NCBI GenBank assembly: GCA_958428675.1
Contig: CAUAGV010000060.1
Location: 1 to 9,113, forward strand
Direction: 5' to 3'
DNA: 9,113 bases
DNA from: an uncultured Collinsella sp.
Lineage (GTDB): Bacteria > Actinomycetota > Coriobacteriia > Coriobacteriales > Coriobacteriaceae
Shown here: in pieces, positions 1-5,843 of the stretch
Numbering within the stretch: position 1 is the first letter of the stretch
Layout: the number at the start of each line of letters is the position of its first letter
The notes under the pieces: model-generated
What the model was told of the DNA's origin: nothing
The model's input: the letters and a program-made list of their open reading frames with translations, nothing else
The model's database searches: none
Position numbers and translations under genes: made by a program

Positions 1-250
1 CCGCAGAAAAGAAGACTCCCACCTGCGCCGTAAGGCGTAAAGGGAAAAGCTGAAACGGTGGTGTAAGAGACCACCAGCGTCGTGGCAACACGGCGGCTTG
101 GCAAGCCCCATCCGGAGCAAGCGCGAATAGGAACGCTATGGGCCGGCCCGGTCCGCGTTCGGGTAGCGTGCGTGGAGCTGCACGGTAACGTGCAGACAAG
201 ATAAATGACCGTTCACGACAGAACCCGGCTTACAGGCCCACTCAGCACTT
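1..250 (+). ncRNA. rnpB: RNase P RNA, bacterial class A, 3' part (5' end outside the window)
   Basis: This is the catalytic RNA of RNase P, which cuts the 5' leader from pre-tRNAs together with the RnpA protein. Recognisable conserved blocks lie in the right order: GTAAGAGACCACCAGC near 62-78, GGCAACACGG near 84-93, the CATCCGGAGCAAGCGCGAAT block near 109-128, AGATAAATGACCG near 200-212, and the 3' ACAGAACCCGGCTTACAGGC block near 218-237. The last is the segment that precedes the closing P1 strand. The P1 5' strand and the start of the specificity domain are missing because the window begins inside the gene. The exact 3' end is an estimate (about 245-250), since P1 cannot be folded without its partner. 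No uridine-rich terminator follows directly; the next structure is the long hairpin at 261-365. Confidence 0.93.
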
Positions 251-260
251 TGTTGACGCT

Positions 261-365
261 GCGAACCCGTCAGCGCGGCAATCTGCCTTTCAAGCCTTCG
301 GGCATGACCATAAGGTCAATGCCCTCGTCTTTCAAGGCACCTTGCTCGCGCTGATGGGTTCTCGC
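261..365. other. long multi-segment hairpin element in the rnpB-yigZ spacer
   Basis: The two ends pair over a long distance. Bases 264-277 (AACCCGTCAGCGCG) pair with 347-360 as 14 pairs including one G-T, and GCG 261-263 pairs with CGC 363-365 across a 2-nt bulge. Inside, 278-281 pair with 342-345 and 284-289 pair with 334-339, around a 2x2 mismatch. The apical part holds a third stem: 300-305 (GGGCAT) with 319-324, continued by GACC 306-309 with GGTC 314-317 around an ATAA loop. That gives about 37 pairs in 105 nt, far beyond chance for a spacer. There is no T-run after it, so it is not a standard terminator. A second small palindrome, TTTCGT-TT-ACGAAA, follows at 366-379. I see no gene here. 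It could be a small RNA, an rnpB 3' stability element or a dispersed palindromic repeat; the sequence alone does not decide. Confidence 0.55.
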
Positions 366-472
366 TTTCGTTTACGAAATCATTGGCGTCGTCATCCTTG
401 ACGTCTCGCTGTCTTTGCCTGCCATCGGCGTTGCCGCTCTATTTACTGGGGTTATCGGTACGGGCTTTGCCG

Positions 473-478
473 TATTAT
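473..478 (+). promoter_or_regulatory. possible -10 element for yigZ
   Basis: TATTAT matches the sigma-70 -10 consensus at 5 of 6 positions. It lies about 45 bases before the TTG start, leaving room for a short leader and the GAGGGG ribosome binding site. No convincing -35 hexamer sits 16-18 bases upstream, so this is only a candidate. Confidence 0.25.
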
Positions 479-521
479 TGAGGCTGTTTGTTGCTTTGCT
501 TGTTGTTGTTGAGGGGCTTTG

Positions 522-1157
522 TTGGACAGCTATTTTACTCTGCAATCGAATATTGAGGCTACGGGTGAGTTCGTCGATCGCAAGAGCCGGTTTATTGCCC
601 AGCTGGTCCATATTGAGTCCGAGGACGAGGCAAACACCTTTATCGAGATGGTTCGCAAGCGTCATTACGACGCTCGACACAATGTTCCCGCTTGGATTTT
701 GGTCGATGGACGCGAGCGCCAGAGCGATGATGGTGAGCCGAGCCGCACGAGCGGTATGCCGACGCTCGAGGTGCTGCGCGGTGCGGGACTTAAAAACGCA
801 TGCTGTGTTGTGACACGTTATTTTGGTGGCACGCTGTTAGGGCCCGGTGGCTTGGTGCGCGCCTATACCGCGGCGACGCAGGCGGCGGTGGCCGCGGCTC
901 AGGAGGCTGGGCAGATCGTTGAGATGACGAGTGTCGTGCCGGTTGACGTGCATGTGGCCTATCCACAGTATGAGCAGGTGCTTCGTTTGGCGCAGGATTC
1001 GGGTGCCAAGGTTTCGGATACCGATTACGCGGATGCCGTGACACTTCACTTGGTGTTTAAGGCGGGGGAGCAGGAGCCGTTTTGCGCCAAGATGCGAGAG
1101 CTTATGGCGGGGCGCGAGGAGATCGAGATCGGTGCTCCCGAGTTTGCGGAGTTCTAA
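522..1157 (+). CDS. yigZ: YigZ / IMPACT family protein
   Basis: This 211-aa protein is about the usual length for bacterial YigZ, which has an N-terminal UPF0029/Impact domain and a C-terminal ferredoxin-like domain (DUF1949 type). The hallmarks are all present: DRKSRFIA (19-26), DARHNVPAW (50-58), DDGEPSRTSGMP (69-80) and TRYFGGTLLGPGGLVRAY (98-115), then a more variable C-terminal domain. Eukaryotic IMPACT modulates the translation-control kinase GCN2. The role of bacterial YigZ is not settled, but it is thought to bind nucleic acid or act around translation. The start is unusual. An in-frame stop at 510-512 rules out anything upstream, and the only codons that keep the conserved N-terminus are TTG 519 and TTG 522. 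GAGGGG at 511-516 leaves a sensible 5-nt gap to 522 and only 2 nt to 519, so 522 is chosen. The gene ends just before a hairpin terminator. Confidence 0.92.
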   Translation: MDSYFTLQSNIEATGEFVDRKSRFIAQLVHIESEDEANTFIEMVRKRHYDARHNVPAWILVDGRERQSDDGEPSRTSGMPTLEVLRGAGLKNACCVVTRYFGGTLLGPGGLVRAYTAATQAAVAAAQEAGQIVEMTSVVPVDVHVAYPQYEQVLRLAQDSGAKVSDTDYADAVTLHLVFKAGEQEPFCAKMRELMAGREEIEIGAPEFAEF

Positions 1158-1160
1158 CGG

Positions 1161-1211
1161 CGACGGCCGGCGTGCTTTTGGATGGATCCCAAGCGCGCCG
1201 GCCGTCGTTTT
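1161..1211 (+). terminator. rho-independent terminator of yigZ
   Basis: CGACGGCCGGCG (1161-1172) pairs perfectly with 1196-1207 over 12 bp, and the inner GCTT/AAGC (1174-1177 with 1191-1194) extends the stem. A short TTTT run follows at 1208-1211. It begins 3 bases after the yigZ stop codon. On the other strand the hairpin has no T-run, so it serves the convergent minus-strand gene poorly, if at all. Confidence 0.75.
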
Positions 1212-1224
1212 CTGTTGCTGACGT

Positions 1225-1671
1225 TTACTCGGCGAGCTGCTTTAGCACATCGCAGGCGATCTCGACGGCATCGTCGATGCAACCGGGGCAGCTGCGGAGC
1301 GGACCCTTGTCCGATCCGACGCCCTTGAGCGTGCCGCAGACGGTCGTCGTGTTCTTCTCGCCAAAACGCTTGGCGATCTCGCGCGACAGCTTGTAAGTCT
1401 GGCCCTTGGTCTTGGGGTTTTCCATGCCGTCGCTCATTACAAAGCCCATGATGGCCACGGCGCCCGAGATGGCGCCGCAGGTTTCGGTCATGCCGCCCAT
1501 GCCGGCGCCAAAGCCCTCGGTGAGGGTAAAGACGACTTGGGGGTCAAGCCCGACGGCGGGCGCGAGCGTGCAAGCGACGGCCTGCGCGCAGTTAAAGCCA
1601 CGGGCGTGGTACTCGGCAGCCTGAGCCTGACAAGCGGTGATGTCGAGCTGGGCTGTATCGATTTGCTTCAT
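1225..1671 (-). CDS. C_GCAxxG_C_C family putative redox-active protein
   Basis: This 148-aa soluble protein belongs to the small cysteine-motif family named C_GCAxxG_C_C, which is common in anaerobes, often near redox or metal genes, and biochemically poorly defined. Visible signatures are GFNCAQAV with Cys28, a glycine-rich GFGAGMGGMTETCGAISG run (53-70) with Cys65, VCG with Cys112, and SCPGC (Cys129, Cys131) near the C-terminus. Five spaced cysteines suggest a redox centre or metal site; that is inference. An upstream in-frame extension to 1764 exists. The start at 1671 is preferred because AAGGAG lies 6 nt before its ATG, and the protein would open as MKQIDTAQ, with the family's conserved region beginning about 20 residues later. 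The gene converges on yigZ and diverges from metY. A hairpin at 1685-1716 sits in its leader right next to the ribosome binding site. Confidence 0.85.
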   Translation of the reverse strand: MKQIDTAQLDITACQAQAAEYHARGFNCAQAVACTLAPAVGLDPQVVFTLTEGFGAGMGGMTETCGAISGAVAIMGFVMSDGMENPKTKGQTYKLSREIAKRFGEKNTTTVCGTLKGVGSDKGPLRSCPGCIDDAVEIACDVLKQLAE

Positions 1672-1684
1672 CGTTGTCTCCTTG

Positions 1685-1716
1685 GTCACGGTGTACCCGC
1701 CTATGGTACCCGTGAC
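1685..1716 (-). promoter_or_regulatory. leader hairpin abutting the ribosome binding site of the C_GCAxxG gene
   Basis: GTCACGG (1685-1691) pairs with CCGTGAC (1710-1716). After a single bulged T at 1692, GTACC (1693-1697) pairs with GGTAC (1705-1709). The result is a 12-bp stem with a 7-nt loop. On the minus-strand transcript the stem ends only 1 nt before the AAGGAG ribosome binding site. A smaller alternative hairpin (CCCG-TGA-CGGG, 1709-1719) shares part of one arm. It could modulate translation or be a protein-binding operator. No known riboswitch class is recognised. Confidence 0.45.
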
Positions 1717-1833
1717 GGGGCATGTAATCATCGAGAGCTTCATGTATGCCTCATTTATATCCATCGAATAAATGCCTAAGGCTGAGACGAATGCCCCTGA
1801 TTTATTTGTCTCATAACCTATCGGCGGGATGGG

Positions 1834-1862
1834 TTGAGAGGGGTGCGGGGTAGCGGTATCGT
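1834..1862 (+). promoter_or_regulatory. sigma-70-type promoter of metY
   Basis: TTGAGA (1834-1839, 5 of 6 matches to TTGACA) is followed after exactly 17 bases by TATCGT (1857-1862, 4 of 6 matches to TATAAT). The predicted start near 1869 gives a leader of about 33 nt ending in AAGGGAG. That leader is too short for an S-box, T-box or other known methionine/cysteine riboswitch. Confidence 0.5.
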
Positions 1863-1901
1863 GAACCGAATAAAAGCAAAACCCAAGTAAGGGAGTTGGA
1901 T

Positions 1902-3185
1902 ATGAGCGAGCAGACCATCGGTACTACATGTGTTCAGGGCGGCTATCACCCGGGAGATGCGGAGCCGCGCCAGGTGCCCATCTACCAGTCCACCACGTGG
2001 AAATACGACACGTCCGAGCACATGGGCAAGCTGTTTGACCTGGAGGAGTCGGGCTACTTCTACAGCCGTCTGCAGAATCCCACGTGCGATTTGGTTGCCG
2101 CCAAGATCTGCGAGATGGAGGGCGGCACCGCTGCGATGCTCACGAGCTCGGGCATGGCCGCGAACTTCCTCGCGATCTTTAACGTGGCCGGTGCCGGCGA
2201 TCACGTGGTCGCGAGCTCTGCTATTTACGGCGGTACCTACAACCTGCTTGCCCATACCATGGGCCGTATGGGCGTGACCTGCACGTTCGTTGCCCCCGAC
2301 TGCACCGATGAGGAGCTGGAAGCAGCTTTCCGGCCCAACACCAAGCTCGTCTTTGGCGAGACGATTGCCAACCCCGCCCTTGCCGTGCTCGACATTGAGC
2401 GTTTTGCCAAGGCCGCGCACGACCACGGCGTGCCGCTGATGGTCGACAACACCTTCCCGACGCCTGTGATGTGCCGTCCCTTTGAGTGGGGCGCCGACAT
2501 CGTCACGCACTCCACCACTAAGTACATGGATGGACATGCTGCCTACCTGGGCGGCGTGATCGTCGACCACGGCCAGTTTGACTGGATGGCCCATGCAGAT
2601 AAGTTCCCGGGTCTCACCACGCCTGACGAGAGCTACCACGGCGTGACCTATGCCGAGAAGTTTGGTCGCGAGGGCGCCTTCATTACCAAGGCCACCGCGC
2701 AGCTCATGCGCGACCTTGGCCCCATGCAGAACCCGCAGGCGGCGTTTTTCTTGAATAGCTCGCTCGAGAGCCTGCATGTGCGCATGCCGCGTCATTGCGA
2801 GAACGGCCTGGCCGTTGCCAAGTTCCTGCAGAGTCATCCCAAGGTGCGCTTTGTGAGCTATCCGGGTCTGGAGGGCGACAAGTACTATGACCTGGCTCAG
2901 AAGTACATGCCCAACGGTACCTGCGGCGTCGTGAGCTTTGGCTTTAACGGTGGTCGCGCGGCGGCCGAGACCTTTATGAAGAGCCTTAAGCTCGCCCAGA
3001 TCGCCACGCATGTGGCAGACGCCCGCACCTGCTGCCTGCATCCCGCTAACGCCACGCATCGCCAGATGAACGATGAGGAGCTCATCGCCTGCGGCATCTC
3101 CGCCGACATGGTGCGCCTGTCGTGCGGTCTCGAGGACACGGCCGACCTGATTGCCGACCTTGAGCAGGCGCTCGAGCAGTGCTAG
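1902..3185 (+). CDS. metY: O-acetylhomoserine sulfhydrylase (O-acetylhomoserine aminocarboxypropyltransferase)
   Basis: This cytoplasmic PLP enzyme of the Cys/Met-metabolism fold makes homocysteine from O-acetylhomoserine and sulfide, the direct sulfhydrylation route to methionine. It has 427 aa, typical of MetY and longer than MetB/MetC. Visible features are EPRQVPIYQSTTW (21-33), YSR (54-56, contacting the PLP phosphate of the neighbouring subunit), SSGMAA (82-87), VDNTF with Asp182 at the pyridine nitrogen, HSTTKY with Lys207 as the PLP Schiff-base lysine, the MetY-specific insertion FPGLTTPDESYHG (235-247), and VRLSCGLED (404-412) with the carboxylate-binding arginine. ATG 1902 is preferred over TTG 1896 because AAGGGAG (1889-1895) sits 6 nt before it. 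It has its own promoter and terminator. MetY-type enzymes can overlap in activity with methionine gamma-lyase or cysteine synthase, but the insertion favours MetY. Confidence 0.93.
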   Translation: MSEQTIGTTCVQGGYHPGDAEPRQVPIYQSTTWKYDTSEHMGKLFDLEESGYFYSRLQNPTCDLVAAKICEMEGGTAAMLTSSGMAANFLAIFNVAGAGDHVVASSAIYGGTYNLLAHTMGRMGVTCTFVAPDCTDEELEAAFRPNTKLVFGETIANPALAVLDIERFAKAAHDHGVPLMVDNTFPTPVMCRPFEWGADIVTHSTTKYMDGHAAYLGGVIVDHGQFDWMAHADKFPGLTTPDESYHGVTYAEKFGREGAFITKATAQLMRDLGPMQNPQAAFFLNSSLESLHVRMPRHCENGLAVAKFLQSHPKVRFVSYPGLEGDKYYDLAQKYMPNGTCGVVSFGFNGGRAAAETFMKSLKLAQIATHVADARTCCLHPANATHRQMNDEELIACGISADMVRLSCGLEDTADLIADLEQALEQC

Positions 3186-3201
3186 GCTAGCGTTCGCATA
3201 A

Positions 3202-3232
3202 GTCGCCGATGCCGGCAGAAAGCTCCGGCGAC
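3202..3232. other. hairpin between the metY stop codon and its terminator
   Basis: GTCGCCG (3202-3208) pairs perfectly with CGGCGAC (3226-3232) around a 17-nt loop. The loop contains GCCGGC, which could form an alternative pairing with CCGGC on the right side. There is no T-run. It precedes the main terminator by about 20 bases and may protect the mRNA 3' end. Confidence 0.35.
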
Positions 3233-3253
3233 CTTTCGTTCCGATTCCGTAGG

Positions 3254-3303
3254 CGGGACCCCAATCGCGGTTGTTTGCAGGCGATTGGGGCCCCGTTTTT
3301 TTT
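3254..3303 (+). terminator. strong rho-independent terminator of metY
   Basis: CCCCAATCGC (3259-3268) pairs perfectly with GCGATTGGGG (3281-3290). CGGG/CCCG continues the stem beyond a single A/C mismatch, giving 14 pairs in all around a 12-nt loop. Eight Ts follow at 3296-3303. It ends only 26 bases before the MFS start codon, so that gene needs read-through or a promoter overlapping this region. Confidence 0.93.
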
Positions 3304-3329
3304 GCGTTGCGCCACTCGAAAGGATGGAT

Positions 3330-4634
3330 ATGGAGAAAGCCGCAGAGCAGCTGCGCCGCGAGCACCTTGCCCTTGAGGGCGACACCCATGGCAAGAACAA
3401 ATGGGCGATTCTGTTTACCGTGCTCATTATGACGTTTATGGCGTGTCTGGATTCAACCGTCGTGACCGTGGCGCTGCCCGTGATGCAAAAGGAGCTGGGC
3501 GTGGGCCTCGATCGCATCCAGCTGGTGAGCTCGGTGTATCTGCTTGCGACATGCGTGGCTATGCTGCCGTTTGGCCGTCTGGGCGACGTGCGCGGCAAGG
3601 TGGGCGTGTTCCAGCTGGGCGTAATCGTCTTTACGGTCGGCTCGCTGCTGTGCGGCCTTTCGGCCTCGCTCGAGGTTCTTATCCTGGCACGTATTGTTCA
3701 GGGTGTCGGTTGCGCGGCGGCCATGGCCAACAACATGGGAATCATCACCGAGTCGTTTCCGGCGCGCGAGCGCGGTCGTGCCATGGGTATCCTCGCGACT
3801 TTCGTGGCCCTCGGCATGATGTGTGGTCCCGTGCTGGGCGGCATGCTGGTGGCAAGCTTTCCCTGGGAGAGCATCTTTCTCATCAACCTGCCCATTGGCG
3901 TCGTCTCGTTTATCGTGGGGCTCTACACGTTGCCGCATGTTAAGCCGGAGGCCGGCGAGCGCCCCATGTCCCTTGCCGAGGCCGCTCGTCGCTGCTTTGC
4001 AAATTCGGCCTTTACCATCAACCTTGCTTGCATGCTCATCGTGTTCGTTGGTATTGGCGCATCCGAGTTTATCCTGCCGTTCTATTTTCAGGACGCCCAC
4101 GGCTTTGGTTCTGACATCTCTGGGCTGCTCTTTTTGGCGCTTCCGATGGTGAATGCCTTTATCGGCCCGCTTTCGGGTACGGTTTCGGACCGTGTTGGCT
4201 GCGAGGGCCCCACGGCCGTTGGCCTGGGCGTGTACGTGTGCGGTCTTTTTGCGGTAAGCACGCTCGACGAGCACTCTTCCATCCCTGTGATCGTGTGCTG
4301 TGTCGCGTTTATGTCGTGCGGAACGTCGATTTTCCAGAGCCCCAATAACTCGCTGTACATGGGCTCGGCTCCGCGCGAGGCGCTCGGTTTTGCGGGCAGC
4401 CTGGGCAGTTTGGCGCGCTACGCCGGCATGGCACTCGGTATTACGGCGGCGTCGCATATCCTGTATGGGCAGATGAGCGTGGCGATGGGCGAGGCCGTGA
4501 CCAGTTTTGTTGCAGGCCGTCCTGATGTGTTCCTGTTCGGCTTTCGCTCGGTGTTCTACGTGCTCATGGCTGTGGCGGCTGTGGGCTTTGCACTCGCCAT
4601 GGTGCGTTTGGTGAGGATGCGCGTCCGCCATTAG
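3330..4634 (+). CDS. MFS transporter, DHA2 (EmrB/QacA)-like drug:H+ antiporter, 12 helices
   Basis: This is a 434-aa inner-membrane protein. I count 12 hydrophobic segments, starting near residues 25, 64, 91, 114, 151, 181, 227, 262, 294, 318, 352 and 400. DHA-type signatures are clear: LDSTVVTVALP (40-50, motif D1 at helix 1), GRLGDVRGK (82-90, motif A in the loop between helices 2 and 3) and CGPVLGG (165-171, antiporter motif C in helix 5). Sequence style is DHA2, whose members usually have 14 helices and about 470-510 residues. Here the loop after helix 6 (about 203-226) is hydrophilic, and the two extra central helices seem absent. The substrate is unknown; multidrug or metabolite efflux is likely. 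ATG 3330 is chosen because AAAGGA lies just upstream; longer frames run back into the metY terminator. No regulator gene is adjacent. Confidence 0.85.
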   Translation: MEKAAEQLRREHLALEGDTHGKNKWAILFTVLIMTFMACLDSTVVTVALPVMQKELGVGLDRIQLVSSVYLLATCVAMLPFGRLGDVRGKVGVFQLGVIVFTVGSLLCGLSASLEVLILARIVQGVGCAAAMANNMGIITESFPARERGRAMGILATFVALGMMCGPVLGGMLVASFPWESIFLINLPIGVVSFIVGLYTLPHVKPEAGERPMSLAEAARRCFANSAFTINLACMLIVFVGIGASEFILPFYFQDAHGFGSDISGLLFLALPMVNAFIGPLSGTVSDRVGCEGPTAVGLGVYVCGLFAVSTLDEHSSIPVIVCCVAFMSCGTSIFQSPNNSLYMGSAPREALGFAGSLGSLARYAGMALGITAASHILYGQMSVAMGEAVTSFVAGRPDVFLFGFRSVFYVLMAVAAVGFALAMVRLVRMRVRH

Positions 4635-4665
4635 CGTGTTGGGAGGCTGTCTGCCACGATTCGCG

Positions 4666-4712
4666 CCGTCCCAAAAAGACTGGTTTGTGGTGCGATGCGG
4701 CTTGTGGGACGG
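4666..4712. repeat. 8-bp inverted repeat between the MFS gene and xpt
   Basis: CCGTCCCA (4666-4673) and TGGGACGG (4705-4712) are perfect inverted copies, 31 bases apart. No T-run follows the right arm, which is instead followed by GGCGGGGG, so a classic terminator is unlikely. The right arm lies about 18 bases upstream of the candidate xpt -10 element, where a regulator could act. Chance is not excluded in GC-rich sequence. Confidence 0.35.
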
Positions 4713-4727
4713 GCGGGGGTCGGTCCG

Positions 4728-4736
4728 TGGTAGACT
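4728..4736 (+). promoter_or_regulatory. possible extended -10 promoter of xpt
   Basis: TGGTAGACT holds an extended TG-N motif plus TAGACT (4 of 6 matches to TATAAT). No -35 hexamer sits at 16-18 bases; TTGTGG at 4702 is 23 bases away. The leader would be about 50 nt, with a small GC-rich hairpin (about 4756-4776) just before the AAGGGG ribosome binding site. It lacks the conserved joining regions and length of a purine riboswitch. Confidence 0.3.
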
Positions 4737-4791
4737 ATCGAACAACATTTATTAATCGCGCGGTATCGTTGCCGCGAGAAGGGGTTGCGCC

Positions 4792-5370
4792 ATGCAGGAG
4801 CTTGAGGATCGTATTCGCCATGACGGCATCGTAAAGGCCGGTAACGTCCTTAAGGTTGATGCCTTCCTCAACCACCAGTGCGACGTTGAGCTGTTCGACC
4901 ACATGGGCGCCGAGTGGGCCCGTCTGTTCGAGGGTGTTGAGATCAATAAGATCCTGACGATCGAGGCTTCGGGCATTGGCATGGCTTGCATCGCGGCTCA
5001 GCATTTTGGCGGTGTGCCGGTGGTCTTTGCCAAGAAGGCGCAGTCCATCAACCTCGACGGCGAGCAGTATGCCACGACCATCTACTCCTTTACCAAGCAA
5101 AAGGAGTATCCGGTCATCGTTGGCAAGCGTTTCCTGTCCGAGGGCGACAAGGTCCTGATCATCGACGACTTCTTGGCCAACGGCTGCGCGCTCGAGGGTC
5201 TTATCAAGATCTGCGAGGCTGCGGGTGCTGAGGTGTCAGGTATTGGCATTGCCGTGGAGAAGGGCTTCCAGGGCGGCGGCGATAAGCTCCGCGAGCGCGG
5301 CTTCCGTGTTGAGAGCCTGGCCCGTATCGCCGATATGGACTGCGAGACCGGCGAGATCACCTTCGCCTAA
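4792..5370 (+). CDS. xpt: xanthine phosphoribosyltransferase
   Basis: This is a cytoplasmic purine-salvage enzyme: xanthine + PRPP gives XMP + PPi, feeding GMP synthesis. It has 192 aa, the same size class as Bacillus Xpt, and can be followed along its full length. Key parts are LKVDAFLNHQ (20-29, near the base-binding N-terminus), TIEASGIG (56-63), VPVVFAKK (75-82), YSFTKQ (98-103) and the PRPP-binding signature VLIIDDFLANG (121-131) with Asp125-Asp126. VEKGFQ (155-160) and RVESLARI (172-179) then close the typical C-terminus. The start is supported by GAGAAGGGG about 7 nt upstream. In many Firmicutes xpt is paired with the xanthine permease pbuX under a purine riboswitch; here it stands alone with no riboswitch visible and its own terminator. 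Confidence 0.95.
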   Translation: MQELEDRIRHDGIVKAGNVLKVDAFLNHQCDVELFDHMGAEWARLFEGVEINKILTIEASGIGMACIAAQHFGGVPVVFAKKAQSINLDGEQYATTIYSFTKQKEYPVIVGKRFLSEGDKVLIIDDFLANGCALEGLIKICEAAGAEVSGIGIAVEKGFQGGGDKLRERGFRVESLARIADMDCETGEITFA

Positions 5371-5397
5371 GCGCGCAACACAAGCGATTGGTATTCG

Positions 5398-5433
5398 ATG
5401 TGACAAAGGGACTTTCCCTTTGTCACATTTTTT
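5398..5433 (+). terminator. perfect 14-bp terminator hairpin of xpt
   Basis: ATGTGACAAAGGGA (5398-5411) pairs perfectly with 5415-5428 around a 3-nt CTT loop, and a T-run covers 5428-5433. It lies 27 bases after the xpt stop codon and ends about 20 bases before the next start codon. Its GTGACAAAGGGACT core resembles the palindrome at 5844-5914. Confidence 0.92.
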
Positions 5434-5453
5434 GTATGAGGGGAGGTGTTGAT

Positions 5454-5834
5454 ATGGATGAGAACAAGATGGGATGGCGTGAGTATGCGCGCTATGCCGA
5501 GATGTCGGCCGAGGAGTTGGCGCGCGATTGCGAGGTACAGGTGTTTCGCGCGACGGGTCCGGGCGGCCAGGGTGTGAACACGACGGACTCTGCTGTGCGC
5601 ATGAAACATGGGCCCACGGGGATTGTCGTGACGGCGCGCGAGAGCCGTAGCCAGTTTCAGAATCGTAGCTGCTGTCTGCGTAAGCTGAGGGCAGAACTTG
5701 AGCGTCGTGGCCGTCCGCCGCGCCGTCGCGTCAAGACCAAGGTACCTCAGCGCTCGCGCCAGCGCAGGCTCAATGACAAACACTTCAACGCCATGAAAAA
5801 GGCCAACCGTCGCAAGCCGGGCAGCGACGAATGA
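5454..5834 (+). CDS. peptide chain release factor-like protein with GGQ domain
   Basis: This 126-aa protein is essentially only the catalytic RF-1 domain of class I release factors. GPGGQGVNTTDSAVRM (35-50) carries the GGQ (37-39) that triggers peptidyl-tRNA hydrolysis in the ribosome. GPTGIVV (53-59) and RSQFQNR (65-71) follow as in RF1/RF2. There is no stop-codon-recognition domain (no PAT/SPF region). The C-terminus is strongly basic (RRRVKTKVPQRSRQRR, 90-105, continuing to 121), as in ArfB (YaeJ), whose tail sits in the empty mRNA channel of stalled ribosomes. A ribosome-rescue hydrolase is therefore likely; this is inference, and the closer sequence match to RF1/RF2 around GGQ leaves other RF-like roles open. 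ATG 5454 is preferred with GGGGAGG (5440-5446) upstream; an in-frame extension to 5388 would run through the xpt terminator. I see no promoter of its own. Confidence 0.85.
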   Translation: MDENKMGWREYARYAEMSAEELARDCEVQVFRATGPGGQGVNTTDSAVRMKHGPTGIVVTARESRSQFQNRSCCLRKLRAELERRGRPPRRRVKTKVPQRSRQRRLNDKHFNAMKKANRRKPGSDE

Positions 5835-5843
5835 TCTTCTCAA

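Noticed and set aside
304..354. 16-codon ORF in the rnpB-yigZ spacer
   Set aside because: It has no ribosome binding site and lies entirely within the long hairpin, so coding is unlikely.
1672..1764. 31-residue N-terminal extension of the C_GCAxxG protein
   Set aside because: It translates the leader hairpin and ribosome binding site and has no family similarity. ATG 1671 has AAGGAG 6 nt upstream.
3285..3329. Longer start for the MFS gene at TTG 3285
   Set aside because: It begins inside the terminator stem and would translate the T-run. ATG 3330 has a proper ribosome binding site.
1818..3389. 523-aa minus-strand open frame
   Set aside because: It lies antisense to metY, which has full family motifs. 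The translation is low-complexity, rich in His, Ala, Gly and Arg, as expected from the complement of GC-rich codons, and it runs through the metY terminator.
3453..4748. 431-aa minus-strand open frame
   Set aside because: It is antisense to the MFS gene, with His/Arg/Ala-rich composition, no recognisable domain and no ribosome binding site.
4635..4791. Purine riboswitch upstream of xpt
   Set aside because: The conserved three-way-junction sequences are not found, and the predicted leader is only about 50 nt.
5388..5453. Longer start for the GGQ protein
   Set aside because: The extension is the xpt terminator hairpin translated. The ATG at 5454 has GGGGAGG at the right distance.
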